This document shows, piece after piece, positions 9,190 through 17,917 of a stretch of 64,000 nucleotides of DNA. The translations under genes and the position numbers were made by a program. The notes below the pieces were generated by a model. That model ran no database searches. It saw only the letters and a list, made by a program, of their open reading frames with translations, and was not told where the DNA came from. Position 1 is the stretch's first letter; each line of letters opens with the position of its first letter. Source of the DNA: Anaerostipes rhamnosivorans. Lineage in GTDB: Bacteria > Bacillota > Clostridia > Lachnospirales > Lachnospiraceae. Where the stretch lies: the NCBI RefSeq assembly GCF_005280655.1, contig NZ_CP040058.1:3086001-3150000 (forward strand), read 5' to 3'.

Positions 9190-9906
9190 TCAGAATATGT
9201 AGCTCCATGCCGCCGCAATGACCACCGCAGGCAGCATATTGGCCACTCTGATCTTTTGGTCCCATACAAGGTTAATGCCAACACAACAAATCAAAACAGA
9301 TCCCACAAGAGATATATGATCCATGGCTCCGTCCGTAATCATCAGCGCAAGATAATTTGACAGTAAAGTAATCGTTCCCTGGAAAACCGCCACAGGAATG
9401 GCTGAAAAGATACATCCCTTGCCCATAGCCGCAGCCAGGACCAGTATGATCACAAAGTCCAAGACCCCTTTTGCGATCAAAATAGAATGATCACCGGACA
9501 CCCCGTCCTGAATGGATCCGATGACGGCCATGGCTCCTATGCACACAGTAAATGCTGCCGTCACAAATCCTTCCACGAACTGAACATCCTTTGCGTTTCC
9601 TGACCGGTTCTTCAGCCATATTCCAAACCGTTCTATCTGGTAATCAATATGACATAGCTCGCCAAAGACCGTCCCCGCAGCCAAGGAAACGGTCATCATC
9701 ACAGTACCCTGTGTGGCCAGCGTGTCATCCTGGATCACAAAAATCTTACTTAAGGCTCCGGAGACTCCGATGAGAAATACCGCTACACCGTTTACTTTCA
9801 TCAGACTGTCTCTACAGTTATCTGAAAGTCTTTCTCCGAACATAAGCCCGCAGATTCCCCCAAGCAGTATGAGACTGACATTTATGACTGTTCCTAATCC
9901 AGGCAT
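9190..9906 (-). CDS. DUF554 family membrane protein (YdfK/YqgA type)
   Basis: A 238-residue integral membrane protein of unknown function. It starts MPGLGTVINVSLILLGGICG, with the Gly-rich first helix typical of DUF554, and has about seven hydrophobic segments. GGGGGAAGG precedes the start. The MATE gene follows 18 bp downstream, so the two are likely co-expressed. No function is proposed beyond a possible transport role. Confidence 0.88.
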   Translation of the reverse strand: MPGLGTVINVSLILLGGICGLMFGERLSDNCRDSLMKVNGVAVFLIGVSGALSKIFVIQDDTLATQGTVMMTVSLAAGTVFGELCHIDYQIERFGIWLKNRSGNAKDVQFVEGFVTAAFTVCIGAMAVIGSIQDGVSGDHSILIAKGVLDFVIILVLAAAMGKGCIFSAIPVAVFQGTITLLSNYLALMITDGAMDHISLVGSVLICCVGINLVWDQKIRVANMLPAVVIAAAWSYIF

Positions 9907-10047
9907 GAGCCTTCCCCCTCTGATTGATTCATTTCTTTGTATATTATCTCGTTTGACTCTAGCACAAAGCTTTACTGATTATAAGAGAAATGCTTGAAAA
10001 ACAGAGCTGCGGCAAACAACATCCAAAAAACAGCACACAGATTCTGT

Positions 10048-10311
10048 CTACTGAGTCATCACCGTCCTTTTTATGTATCGCCCGTTTTCAGCGACAAAAA
10101 TAAACTCTTTGGATCTTAATCCAGAAATATCTGCACAGCATACCGGACAGCCACACACAACATAAATCAAGTCATATTCCCGGCCTTCCACCGCAAGTTC
10201 CACCGGAATTGTCATATTTTTCTCCAAATTCTGTACATACTCCTTTCTATCAAAGAGAGGATTGCACCCTCCGCAATATTTAATCCCTATTTTTTCTAAA
10301 TTTTCCTTCAC
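10048..10311 (-). CDS. Small cysteine-motif protein (KYCGGCNPxxDR)
   Basis: An 87-residue soluble protein of unknown function. The start is GTG, supported by GGAGA eight bases upstream. The N-terminal segment GIKYCGGCNPLFDRKEYV and a second cysteine group VVCGCPVCCADI suggest metal, Fe-S or disulfide chemistry. It is transcribed away from the phosphodiesterase/MFS pair across an AT-rich region with two identical 14-bp palindromes, so the two units may share a regulator. The CGGC motif is one I recognise from small proteins in anaerobes, but I can give no tested role. Confidence 0.75.
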   Translation of the reverse strand: MKENLEKIGIKYCGGCNPLFDRKEYVQNLEKNMTIPVELAVEGREYDLIYVVCGCPVCCADISGLRSKEFIFVAENGRYIKRTVMTQ

Positions 10312-10334
10312 TACTATTTCTCCTTTTTCTAATT

Positions 10335-10348
10335 ATTAAAATTTTAAT
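10335..10348. promoter_or_regulatory. Palindrome ATTAAAATTTTAAT, copy 1
   Basis: Perfect 14-bp palindrome just upstream of the small - strand gene. The identical sequence recurs at 10502-10515 in the same divergent intergenic region, so it is a candidate operator, though low complexity lowers its weight. Confidence 0.45.
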
Positions 10349-10498
10349 TTTATTCTCTTTTCCTTTGTTATATTTGTTCAAATTACAAATATATTTTTAT
10401 TAAATTTAATGTTTTTTCATTAAAACATATAAAAATAATTGCTATAAACGCATTATTGAGTTAAAATTGCACTATATTAAAAACAATCGATATGTTTT

Positions 10499-10518
10499 TT
10501 CATTAAAATTTTAATGAA
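10499..10518. promoter_or_regulatory. Extended 20-bp palindrome containing ATTAAAATTTTAAT, copy 2
   Basis: TTCATTAAAA/TTTTAATGAA is a perfect 20-bp palindrome about 60 bp upstream of the phosphodiesterase start. A half-site (TTTTTTCATTAAAA) also occurs near 10412-10425. Likely a transcription factor site for the divergent promoters. Confidence 0.5.
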
Positions 10519-10578
10519 TCATTTTTCTTTTTAACTCCGGAGTACCGAAAACCATTGTTAAGCAGGAGGTATATTTAT

Positions 10579-11454
10579 ATGAAAATCATTCAGATCTCAG
10601 ACTTTCATCTCAGAGGTGACGGAAAGCTCTCTTTCCAAAAAGCAGATACCATCGCAGCCTTAAACAAGACCATAGCCTATTTCTGCAGTCTCAAGGAATA
10701 TGAACTGCCAGAATACTTTGTCGTCACAGGTGATCTTGCGGACGGAGGCACCAGGGAGGGCTACGAGATCATACGAGAAAAGATACACCAGCTTCCCCGT
10801 CCCTGCTATATTGTGCCGGGCAATCATGACAAACGCGATTTCTTTCTTGAGATGTTTCCGGCTGAAACGCCTGTAAAGGAAGATATCAAACCTTACATTT
10901 GTTATACCCTCGATGATGATCCGATCCGCACGATCGTGCTGGACACCAGCAAGCCAGGCTGTCATTCCGGAGGAATGACTGACAAGGCAGCCCAATGGCT
11001 TGAGACAAAAATAACAGAATATCCTGACAAACCAACTCTGGTTTTTACCCATCATCCTCCTTTTGTAACAGGCCTTCCGGCCATGGATGAAGGATTTGAC
11101 CAGGCGGACCGGCTTGCAGAGATTCTGAAAAAACACAAAAACGTGCGCTTGTGCTGCGGCCATATGCACACCAGTATTTTTACCATGTGGAACGGGATTC
11201 CATGCGTTACATGTCCTTCTGTCTCCATGCAGATGGAGGTAGACTTCAGAAGAAAAGACGGTCCAGATGTGACGCCGGATGAATTAAAAGACAATTTCAA
11301 AGGCGGTGGAGACCGCTTCTTCCTTGGAAACCCTGCTTACCTGATTCATGACCTACAGGGAGATACGATCAACACCCATTATGTGACCATTCCAGCCGAA
11401 GCTGATTATTCCGGTCCGTGGCCCTTTAAATACTATGACGGAGAAGGACACTAG
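10579..11454 (+). CDS. Calcineurin-like phosphodiesterase (CpdA/GpdQ type)
   Basis: A class III metallophosphoesterase acting on cyclic nucleotides or glycerophosphodiesters. The five signature blocks appear in order: ISDFHL (residues 5-10), GDLADGG, GNHDKR, THHPPF and CGHMHTS, giving the two-metal site. Start 10579 has AGGAGG seven to eight bases upstream; the frame could extend to a TTG but has no site there. Length 291 residues is usual. The MFS gene follows 36 bp downstream, so the pair may take up and hydrolyse a phosphodiester or process a product of it; the substrate is open. Confidence 0.9.
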   Translation: MKIIQISDFHLRGDGKLSFQKADTIAALNKTIAYFCSLKEYELPEYFVVTGDLADGGTREGYEIIREKIHQLPRPCYIVPGNHDKRDFFLEMFPAETPVKEDIKPYICYTLDDDPIRTIVLDTSKPGCHSGGMTDKAAQWLETKITEYPDKPTLVFTHHPPFVTGLPAMDEGFDQADRLAEILKKHKNVRLCCGHMHTSIFTMWNGIPCVTCPSVSMQMEVDFRRKDGPDVTPDELKDNFKGGGDRFFLGNPAYLIHDLQGDTINTHYVTIPAEADYSGPWPFKYYDGEGH

Positions 11455-11490
11455 TCATGAAAAGTATGGATGAGAAAGGGAGAAACTCAT

Positions 11491-12804
11491 ATGGAAAATA
11501 AGAAAAATGATTTTAGAAAAATCGCTGCCATCACTTTATTTGAAAGCGCAGTCCAATGGTACTGCTTCCTGCTGTACGGTACGGCAGCCGGCACAGTCTT
11601 TAACAAAGTATTCTTTTCAGCAACCGGGGACGGCACCACCGCTTTGATCTTGTCTTACATGTCCTTTGCGATCGGTTATATCGCCGGTCCGTTCGGCGCA
11701 ATCTTCTTCGGACATATCGGAGATCAAAAGGGGCGGAAGGTCACAATGTATGCATCCCTGCTCATGATGGGAATTTCCACCTCCATTATTGGCATCCTCC
11801 CCTCCGCCGCATCAGCCGGAGTCGGAGTCGTCATCATCTTACAGCTTATGCGTCTGGCACAGTGCTTTGGCCGCGGCGGCACATGGGGCGGAAGTATCCT
11901 GATGGCATATGAAAACGTTCCAGAAAACAAGCGGGCTTTTTACTCTGCTATTCCTCAGATCGGATTGCCCATCGGGTTCGGTTTGTCTTCCATTTTGATC
12001 GCTGTGCCTACCCTGCTCCTTCCTGAAGAAATTTTCTTCTCATGGGGTTGGAGAGTGCCATTTTTAGCAGCTATCATCTTAACCATCATCGTCATACGGC
12101 AGAAAGGGAAGATGATGGAAACCGAAGACTATAAAAAAGCCCAGGCAAAGCTTGAGGCTGAAGAAGCGGAAGGAATCAAACATAAAGTCGGTTTTATCCC
12201 GATGGTAAAAGACTACTGGAAAACCCTGCTCTTAGGCTGCGGTACCCGCTGGGTTGACGGGACATTTTATAATATTTTTATTGTTTGGATCCTATCCTAC
12301 TGTACAGGATGGCTGGGAATGCCGCTGATCCAGACTTACATCATCACCATCGTTGCCTGTGTCTTTAAGATTCCGTTCACACTGTTCGGAGGCTGGTGTG
12401 CGCAGAAATTCGGAACAACAAAAACCTTCGCCATCGGATGTATTGCATCTGCAGTGTTGAGCATCCCAACCTTAAAAGTGATTGAACTCAGCAATGGAAA
12501 CTTGTTTGTTACGATCACCGGAGTTGTCCTGGGATGGAGTATTGCATATAACCTGATCTGGGCTGTGTTAAGTTCCTTATGGTCCTCTTACTTTGAGACT
12601 GAGGTTCGTTATTCCGGCATCTCCTTTGTATATCATGTACCAAGCTTCTTGGTTGCGGGCTTAGTCCCTACTATTTGTACTCTCCTGATCAACTACGGAA
12701 AAGGAGATACCATCTACGTTGGAATCTATTCCACAGTGATTGCGCTGATCAGCCTTTTGTGTGCCATCCTTCTAAAGAGGCGCCACGACAAGGGAAAACG
12801 ATAA
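11491..12804 (+). CDS. MFS transporter of the metabolite:H+ symporter type
   Basis: A twelve-helix proton-coupled carrier of small organic solutes. The motif GHIGDQKGRKVT between helices 2 and 3 and the repeat half with GGWCAQKFGTTKT identify the major facilitator superfamily; the overall pattern (FGAIFFGHIGD, later VPFLAAIILT) resembles the shikimate/proline-betaine subfamily. Start 11491 is favoured by AAAGGGAG eight bases before; an ATG seven codons upstream lacks this spacing. It follows the phosphodiesterase and ends at a strong bidirectional terminator. Substrate unknown. Confidence 0.88.
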   Translation: MENKKNDFRKIAAITLFESAVQWYCFLLYGTAAGTVFNKVFFSATGDGTTALILSYMSFAIGYIAGPFGAIFFGHIGDQKGRKVTMYASLLMMGISTSIIGILPSAASAGVGVVIILQLMRLAQCFGRGGTWGGSILMAYENVPENKRAFYSAIPQIGLPIGFGLSSILIAVPTLLLPEEIFFSWGWRVPFLAAIILTIIVIRQKGKMMETEDYKKAQAKLEAEEAEGIKHKVGFIPMVKDYWKTLLLGCGTRWVDGTFYNIFIVWILSYCTGWLGMPLIQTYIITIVACVFKIPFTLFGGWCAQKFGTTKTFAIGCIASAVLSIPTLKVIELSNGNLFVTITGVVLGWSIAYNLIWAVLSSLWSSYFETEVRYSGISFVYHVPSFLVAGLVPTICTLLINYGKGDTIYVGIYSTVIALISLLCAILLKRRHDKGKR

Positions 12805-12824
12805 CCTTGTGATCAATTCCTTCT

Positions 12825-12863
12825 TTTCCCCAGCCCGGAATCCTTGCATCCGGGCTGGGGAAA
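12825..12863. terminator. Bidirectional terminator between MFS gene and recombinase
   Basis: Perfect 14-bp arms TTTCCCCAGCCCGG / CCGGGCTGGGGAAA between convergent genes; T-rich on both sides. Confidence 0.93.
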
Positions 12864-12876
12864 ATTATTATATTCC

Positions 12877-14676
12877 TTACTTGGACTCCCAGTATCCGTG
12901 TCCTCCCTTTCCCACAAACCGTATTTTATTGTCTTTTCTCAGCTGGTCGATCCTCCTTCTGACCAAAGAAATGTTTTTCTCCATCTCCCGCGCGATCTCT
13001 TTCGCCGTAATCCTTGGATTCTCATCCATTAAGCGCATGATCTCTCCTTTTTCCTGTTCTCTTCTAAGCTTTGACGATGAGGAAAAGACACAGGGGATCC
13101 GTGTACTGCAAAATTCAGCCTTTTTAACGTCATTGCCTGAGGAAAACTGGATTTCTAAATATTCTGGGTATACCTTTATGTTTTCAATACTGTCCGCGGC
13201 CACATAAGCTGCGGCTGTTTCTGCGATATTCTCCTGCAGCCGATGTCTGATATGCTCCAGCCGTTTCTCTCCCTGTTTTGTGGGGATTTCAGATTCTCTC
13301 AGCATGTCTAAGTCTGATTCCCTTTGCTTCATCCGCTCCTTTAACTTCTTGTTTTTTTCCACATAGAGTTCCTCATCAACCACTCCTCTCAAAAGCAGAT
13401 CCAGCAGCTGTCTCTGCTGATGTTTTACCGCCTCAATATCCCTCTCTATCTGTTTTGTCTTCCCAGACTGCTCCTGGTCTCTTTGAAAAATATTCTGAAG
13501 AATAAAGATAGCCTGCTCTATGACCACATCCCTGTCCGGTAAGTCCCCTTTGAAATATGATTCTCCTACTTCTTCCAGTATCCTTATGAGAACCTTTTCA
13601 TCCACATGTACATTATCGCACCCGCCCTGAGGACCTTTTCTCCCTCTGGAGAGATATTGGCTGCACTTCCACTCTACAACCCTTCTGCCTGTTTTTCCGC
13701 ACCTTCTCACACTCCTATAATATGGACACCCACAGAAACCACAGACAAGTTTTCCAGAAAGCCGGGAGGATCTATGGGAAGTTCCCGTTGAACGTGCTTC
13801 CCCATGTCCTGCTTTTTTGGTCCGAAGGTCCATGGCTTTGTTGGCCTCCTCCCACAACTTCGCATCTACAATGGCCGGCACTGCTTCTTCGTGATAGATC
13901 CACTCCTCCGGCGGATTCTTTATCAGGCATTTTCTGTTAAAATCATAATGAACTTTATTCATCACAGCCACTCCCTTATATAAAGGGTTCCTGATGATAC
14001 GGCGGATGGTTGCCTCCCCGATGGGTTTCCCATTCAAATTTCGGAAGCCCTGCTGCTCCAGCATCTTGGAGATCAGGCGCCCTCCAAAACCTTCCCTGCA
14101 GTAATAGAACATCTTCCTTACCGCATCCGCCTGCTCCCCGTCGACCAGGATCTTTTTGTGCTCCTTCCGGTATCCGTATGTGCGGGAGGTCAGGACTACC
14201 GATTCCCCGGATCTCTGCCTGTTTTTGTGGGCATTGTTGATCTTACGGCTCAGATTTCTGCTGTACTGCTCCGCCATGATCGCTTCAATCCCTGACACAA
14301 GGTTCGCCTGGTCTTCCTCTGGTTCAAAAAAACGGCCGTCCAGATACAGATACAGCCGTTTTCCCTCCTGATTCAGCTTATCACAGAAATAAAACCACTC
14401 CTTTGTCTCCCTCATCAGGCGGTCCAGGCATTTGATCACGATAATATCGTATCTGTCATGCTTCATATCTCTTAAAAGTCTTTGATACTCACTTCTCCTG
14501 CCCGCAACCGTGCCGCTGACTGCCTCCACGTAGACATCCGACAATAGCCAGCCGTTTTTCTCAATACAATTTCTCCCTTCCCTAACCTGCTTCTGCAGGG
14601 CATCTTTCTGGCTTTCCTCCTCCGTAGAACAGCGGGCGTAAAGGACCGCCCGCTGTAATTCTGTATTATATTTCAT
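12877..14676 (-). CDS. Large serine recombinase with C-terminal winged helix
   Basis: A site-specific DNA recombinase. The 599 residues hold a resolvase catalytic domain (YARCST, nucleophile S17; CLDRLMRE with active-site arginines), a recombinase domain (residues about 155-265, with IRRIIRNPLYKG), a zinc ribbon (CGFCGCPYY ... KCSQY ... GCDN), a coiled coil (about 400-470) and an unusual C-terminal winged-helix segment (ITAKEIAREMEKNISLVRRRID). It overlaps a small upstream frame by 11 bp. No other mobile-element genes lie near it, so it may be a remnant of an excised element or a domesticated recombinase. All catalytic motifs look intact. Confidence 0.92.
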   Translation of the reverse strand: MKYNTELQRAVLYARCSTEEESQKDALQKQVREGRNCIEKNGWLLSDVYVEAVSGTVAGRRSEYQRLLRDMKHDRYDIIVIKCLDRLMRETKEWFYFCDKLNQEGKRLYLYLDGRFFEPEEDQANLVSGIEAIMAEQYSRNLSRKINNAHKNRQRSGESVVLTSRTYGYRKEHKKILVDGEQADAVRKMFYYCREGFGGRLISKMLEQQGFRNLNGKPIGEATIRRIIRNPLYKGVAVMNKVHYDFNRKCLIKNPPEEWIYHEEAVPAIVDAKLWEEANKAMDLRTKKAGHGEARSTGTSHRSSRLSGKLVCGFCGCPYYRSVRRCGKTGRRVVEWKCSQYLSRGRKGPQGGCDNVHVDEKVLIRILEEVGESYFKGDLPDRDVVIEQAIFILQNIFQRDQEQSGKTKQIERDIEAVKHQQRQLLDLLLRGVVDEELYVEKNKKLKERMKQRESDLDMLRESEIPTKQGEKRLEHIRHRLQENIAETAAAYVAADSIENIKVYPEYLEIQFSSGNDVKKAEFCSTRIPCVFSSSSKLRREQEKGEIMRLMDENPRITAKEIAREMEKNISLVRRRIDQLRKDNKIRFVGKGGHGYWESK

Positions 14677-14821
14677 CCTGGAGAGCCTCCGTCATAAAAA
14701 CTCTCTCATCAATGGTGATCAGGTTTTCCTGCTGCAAAAGTTCTGCCACATACATCAAAACCTGATTTGTCCGCTGCAGCGGTTCCTCTTCTGTCAATCG
14801 TTTCAGATGCTCCATTGACAT
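14666..14821 (-). CDS. Small protein upstream of the serine recombinase (SHOCT-like)
   Basis: A 51-residue frame (or 49 from an internal ATG) not long enough for usual ORF cut-offs. It overlaps the recombinase start by 11 bp, the arrangement of translational coupling. The product is acidic and helical with the segment LLQQENLITIDERVFM, which resembles the short C-terminal SHOCT-type helices found in small proteins next to such recombinases. Start signal is weak (GGGG), so expression is an inference from the overlap. Confidence 0.5.
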   Translation of the reverse strand: MSMEHLKRLTEEEPLQRTNQVLMYVAELLQQENLITIDERVFMTEALQDEI

Positions 14822-14918
14822 GCCCCGTACAATTTGATTAATTCATTATATGAGACAGATCCCTGTAACATGAACTGAACCGATCATTTTTCTCTTTCGG
14901 CGCTCCATTCTCTTTAAA

Positions 14919-15020
14919 ATGGATTGGGTATTAATGTCTATCGTGATTTTGTGCATCATCGCTATGCTTCTCTACGCTCTGACTGGATTCATCAAGAAAA
15001 TGTATCAGAGAAAAATCTGA
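14919..15020 (+). CDS. Possible 33-residue single-span membrane peptide
   Basis: ATG-to-TGA frame encoding one hydrophobic helix (VLMSIVILCIIAMLLYALTG) followed by a basic tail KKMYQRK. No ribosome binding site is evident and the frame is open for 15 more codons upstream, so it may equally be the relic of a membrane-protein C-terminus such as an ABC permease. Listed because it is the only coding-like signal in the gap between the recombinase and the GGDEF gene. Confidence 0.25.
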   Translation: MDWVLMSIVILCIIAMLLYALTGFIKKMYQRKI

Positions 15021-15023
15021 TTC

Positions 15024-15083
15024 GCAAAAAAATGAGACCAAAGGAAATCAAACGTTCTTTGCCCGTTGATTTCCGATGATCTC
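15024..15083 (-). terminator. Terminator of the Hpt/REC-GGDEF transcript
   Basis: Core arms GGAAATCAA / TTGATTTCC with outer TGAGA/TCTCA; on the - strand followed by seven T residues. Confidence 0.85.
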
Positions 15084-15093
15084 AAATTAACAT

Positions 15094-16545
15094 TCACCCT
15101 TCTTCATCGCTGTCCTTCTTGGAAAGCAGAGACTGAAACGGCATGTCTTTCGTTTTTTTATCGTAAAATGTGTATCGGTTCTTTCCCTTATTCTTGGAAT
15201 AATAAAGTGCCTGATCCGCCCTTTTGATCAACACATCGTACTCTGACCCATCTTCTGGAAATTGTGCAATGCCAATGCTTACAGTAACGGGATAACCAAT
15301 GCAGCTATTCTGGATCTTCCGGTCAATTTCCTCTGCTTTTTTGAGCGCGGCATTTCTACCGCTGATCCCGTTTAAAAAGACAATAAATTCATCTCCGCCG
15401 ATTCTGCCCACCACATCTGTTGAGCGGACACAGCTTTTGATCTTCTCTGCTACAGTCCTCAAGACTTTATCTCCAAACGCATGGCCTTTGCTGTCATTGA
15501 TCTGTTTAAAGTCATCCAGATCCAGAAACAGCAGTACACCTGTAGAGTCCCAGCTGCTTTTCATAATATTGAGGATCTTCTCTTCCAGTCCTTTTCTGTT
15601 GTTGATCCCTGTCAGGGCATCATTGTCAGCAGCCTCTTTCCAACGGGAAATTTCCTTCCGATGCTTGTCAATATTGACGAACTTGCCGATCAGAGAAAGA
15701 CATGTCTCGTCATCCATATCCCAGATGGACTTGATAAAACACTCATACCATAAATATCCGCTGTCCTTTGTCATAAGCCGGATCTGCGCCCTCATGGTTG
15801 AATTATTGATGCTCAGACCCTTTAAATTCTCTATGAGCACCTGTTTGTCTTCTTCGTAAATGATATCGGTACCGCTGACCTTCTTGCTGACCTTCTCGAT
15901 CATAGTATCCCGGCCGAACACCTCATAGTATTTTTCAGAGAAAGACAAAGTGTCTGACTTGACATCGTAGTCAAACATAATGTCCCCGGATAGATTGGCC
16001 AGGACTCTGTTCTTCTCCCTCTCCAGTTCCAGAAGGTATAAGGTACGACTGGAAAGAGCCTCCATCTCAGCTTTAGAACCGACATCCACAGATCCATAAT
16101 CTTCCGCCTCTCCTTCTGGCAAATGCTGTAGCTTCCCTATATTGCTGATCAGCTCCATTCTCATGTACATCGATAGAATGTTCCTGACCTTCCTTCTGAT
16201 AATATCGGGGTTAAACGGTTTAATGATGATCTCTTCCGCCCCCATAGAATATGCCTTTTCCAGAATCTGTTCCGAGCCGTCCACCGTAATGACAACGACA
16301 GGAAGATGTTCCAATATCCCTTTTTCTCTGAGAATCTCCATCAGACCGAAACCATCCAGGACAGGCATGACTAAATCCAGCAGAACCAGATCTACCTTTT
16401 TCTCCTTATCTGTTATAATATCAAGGGCGTCTTTTCCGTTGACAGCCTCAATTATATGATAGCTCTTGCAGAATATCTCATTCAGGATTGCCCTGTTTAA
16501 TTCTACATCATCAACGATCAAGAGCGTCCGTTTCTCTTCTGCCAT
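15094..16545 (-). CDS. Response regulator diguanylate cyclase (REC - PAS - GGDEF)
   Basis: Makes cyclic di-GMP from two GTP in response to phosphorylation. The receiver domain has the acidic pair D12-D13, phospho-acceptor D57 in LLDLVMP and lysine in IIIKPFNP. A PAS-like region (about 190-310, ending in FVNIDKHRKEI) leads to the cyclase domain with intact GGDEF and an inhibitory RxxD site (RSTD) five residues before it. Length 483. The Hpt-protein gene lies 15 bp upstream on the same strand, so the two form a phosphorelay fragment. No sensor kinase is encoded nearby, so the phosphate donor is encoded elsewhere. Confidence 0.94.
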   Translation of the reverse strand: MAEEKRTLLIVDDVELNRAILNEIFCKSYHIIEAVNGKDALDIITDKEKKVDLVLLDLVMPVLDGFGLMEILREKGILEHLPVVVITVDGSEQILEKAYSMGAEEIIIKPFNPDIIRRKVRNILSMYMRMELISNIGKLQHLPEGEAEDYGSVDVGSKAEMEALSSRTLYLLELEREKNRVLANLSGDIMFDYDVKSDTLSFSEKYYEVFGRDTMIEKVSKKVSGTDIIYEEDKQVLIENLKGLSINNSTMRAQIRLMTKDSGYLWYECFIKSIWDMDDETCLSLIGKFVNIDKHRKEISRWKEAADNDALTGINNRKGLEEKILNIMKSSWDSTGVLLFLDLDDFKQINDSKGHAFGDKVLRTVAEKIKSCVRSTDVVGRIGGDEFIVFLNGISGRNAALKKAEEIDRKIQNSCIGYPVTVSIGIAQFPEDGSEYDVLIKRADQALYYSKNKGKNRYTFYDKKTKDMPFQSLLSKKDSDEEG

Positions 16546-16560
16546 AGCGTTTCCCTAACC

Positions 16561-16911
16561 TTAATCCAGCCCGGATATATCCTGAACTACCTCTTCATAT
16601 GCTCTTTTAACTTCCTGGAATAACCCTTCTGCCTTATCCAACTCTTTGCTTCTGATGGTGTTGACAAGATCTGCCGATGCCTGAAACAGCTTTGTAAAGC
16701 TTAAATTTGCTGCTACACCTTTCAGGGTATGGGCTGACATTTCCACCTGTTCCCAATCCCTTGCTTCCATCGCACTGCAGAGCAGTTTGTAGGTAGGATC
16801 ATCAGGAAAATTCCTGACAAACTTAGCAAGCAGATTTTCATTTCCCATAAACCGTCCCAGGATCACCGGATAATCCTCATCTCTTCCCTGATAAAATTGT
16901 TTTAAATTCAT
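16561..16911 (-). CDS. Histidine phosphotransfer (Hpt) domain protein
   Basis: A 116-residue four-helix phosphotransfer protein. The phosphorylatable histidine lies in SAHTLKGVAANL, the classical Hpt motif. It is first in a two-gene unit with the REC-PAS-GGDEF gene and probably passes phosphate to that receiver. A separate Hpt protein of this kind is usually fed by a hybrid kinase, which is not in the window. Confidence 0.92.
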   Translation of the reverse strand: MNLKQFYQGRDEDYPVILGRFMGNENLLAKFVRNFPDDPTYKLLCSAMEARDWEQVEMSAHTLKGVAANLSFTKLFQASADLVNTIRSKELDKAEGLFQEVKRAYEEVVQDISGLD

Positions 16912-16999
16912 ATTTACAGCCCCTTTCAGCTCTCACTGCCACAGCACCTGAAAACTTAGATTTCGTAAGTATTTGTGTTATTTTGCTTTATCTTCATGA

Positions 17000-17005
17000 T
17001 ATAAT
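17000..17005 (+). promoter_or_regulatory. -10 element TATAAT for the PHP gene
   Basis: TATAAT 34 bp before the start codon; the -35 region is poor. An AGGAGGA ribosome binding site follows at 17024-17030. Confidence 0.5.
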
Positions 17006-17038
17006 ATATTCAGCTAAATTACTAGGAGGAATTTAAAA

Positions 17039-17917
17039 ATGAAAGCAGATCTTCACTCACATACTGTGCTGTCTGACGGAGCTCTGAACGTCGACCAGCT
17101 GATCTCTCAGGCAAAACGAACCGGCCTGGACTATATTGCCGTCACTGACCACAATTCCACTCATTCTATCCCTGCTGCCAGGGCACTGGGAGAAGAGCTG
17201 GGTATCCATGTGATCCCCGGAGTTGAGATTAACTCGGTTCATGAGGCTTCAGACACAAAACCCCATCTTCTGTGCTATTACCCCGCGGATGTAAAAAAGC
17301 TTCAAAAAAAGCTAGACCGTTATCTGGAATATCAGAGGGAGACAAAACTTTCCATGTATGAAAAACTCATGGAGGATTATCCCATCACTAAGGAACAGCT
17401 TTTTGAGGCTGCCAGCGAAAGCACAACTCTTTATGAAGTCCATATGATGCAGGTGCTGGCCTCCCTTGGATATACCGGCACTCCTATTGGAGAACTCCAC
17501 CGGGAGCTCTTTTCCTCAGGTTCTAAATATAAACTGGCCCAAAAGGATATGACCACCCGGGAAGCAGTGGATCTGATCCGCTCCTGCGGCGGCGTGGTAG
17601 TCCTGGCCCATCCCGGAGAATATAAGAATCCAATGCTCATGGAAATGCTCATCGAAGAACATCTGTTAGACGGACTGGAATTAAACCATCCTAGAAATGG
17701 CAGACACACAAAAGAACATATAGAGTCACTTTCCAAAGAGCATGACTTATTTATGACCGGCGGTACAGATTTTCATGGACTTTACACCAAAACTCCTTAT
17801 CCTATTGGTTCCTTTCTGTGCCCGGAGGAAGGACTGGAACGGCTGAAAGCCGCAGGAAAAAAGGCAAACCGGGAATACTTTGAATCACCTAGGCAGCAAG
17901 ACACCGAAGATCAATAA
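17039..17917 (+). CDS. PHP domain phosphoesterase (YciV/RNase AM-like)
   Basis: A metal-dependent phosphatase or 5'-3' exonuclease of the PHP superfamily. Metal ligands are visible in DLHSHTVLSDG (residues 3-13), VTDHNS, IPGVEIN, LAHPGEY and GGTDFHG. At 292 residues it matches the 3',5'-nucleoside bisphosphate phosphatase family in size and motif order; histidinol-phosphatase relatives are possible. It is monocistronic, with its own -10 box and a terminator downstream. Confidence 0.88.
   Translation: MKADLHSHTVLSDGALNVDQLISQAKRTGLDYIAVTDHNSTHSIPAARALGEELGIHVIPGVEINSVHEASDTKPHLLCYYPADVKKLQKKLDRYLEYQRETKLSMYEKLMEDYPITKEQLFEAASESTTLYEVHMMQVLASLGYTGTPIGELHRELFSSGSKYKLAQKDMTTREAVDLIRSCGGVVVLAHPGEYKNPMLMEMLIEEHLLDGLELNHPRNGRHTKEHIESLSKEHDLFMTGGTDFHGLYTKTPYPIGSFLCPEEGLERLKAAGKKANREYFESPRQQDTEDQ

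Noticed and set aside
12877..14821. Prophage or integrative conjugative element
   Set aside because: No structural, replication, relaxase or transfer genes adjoin the recombinase; flanking genes are ordinary and have their own terminators.
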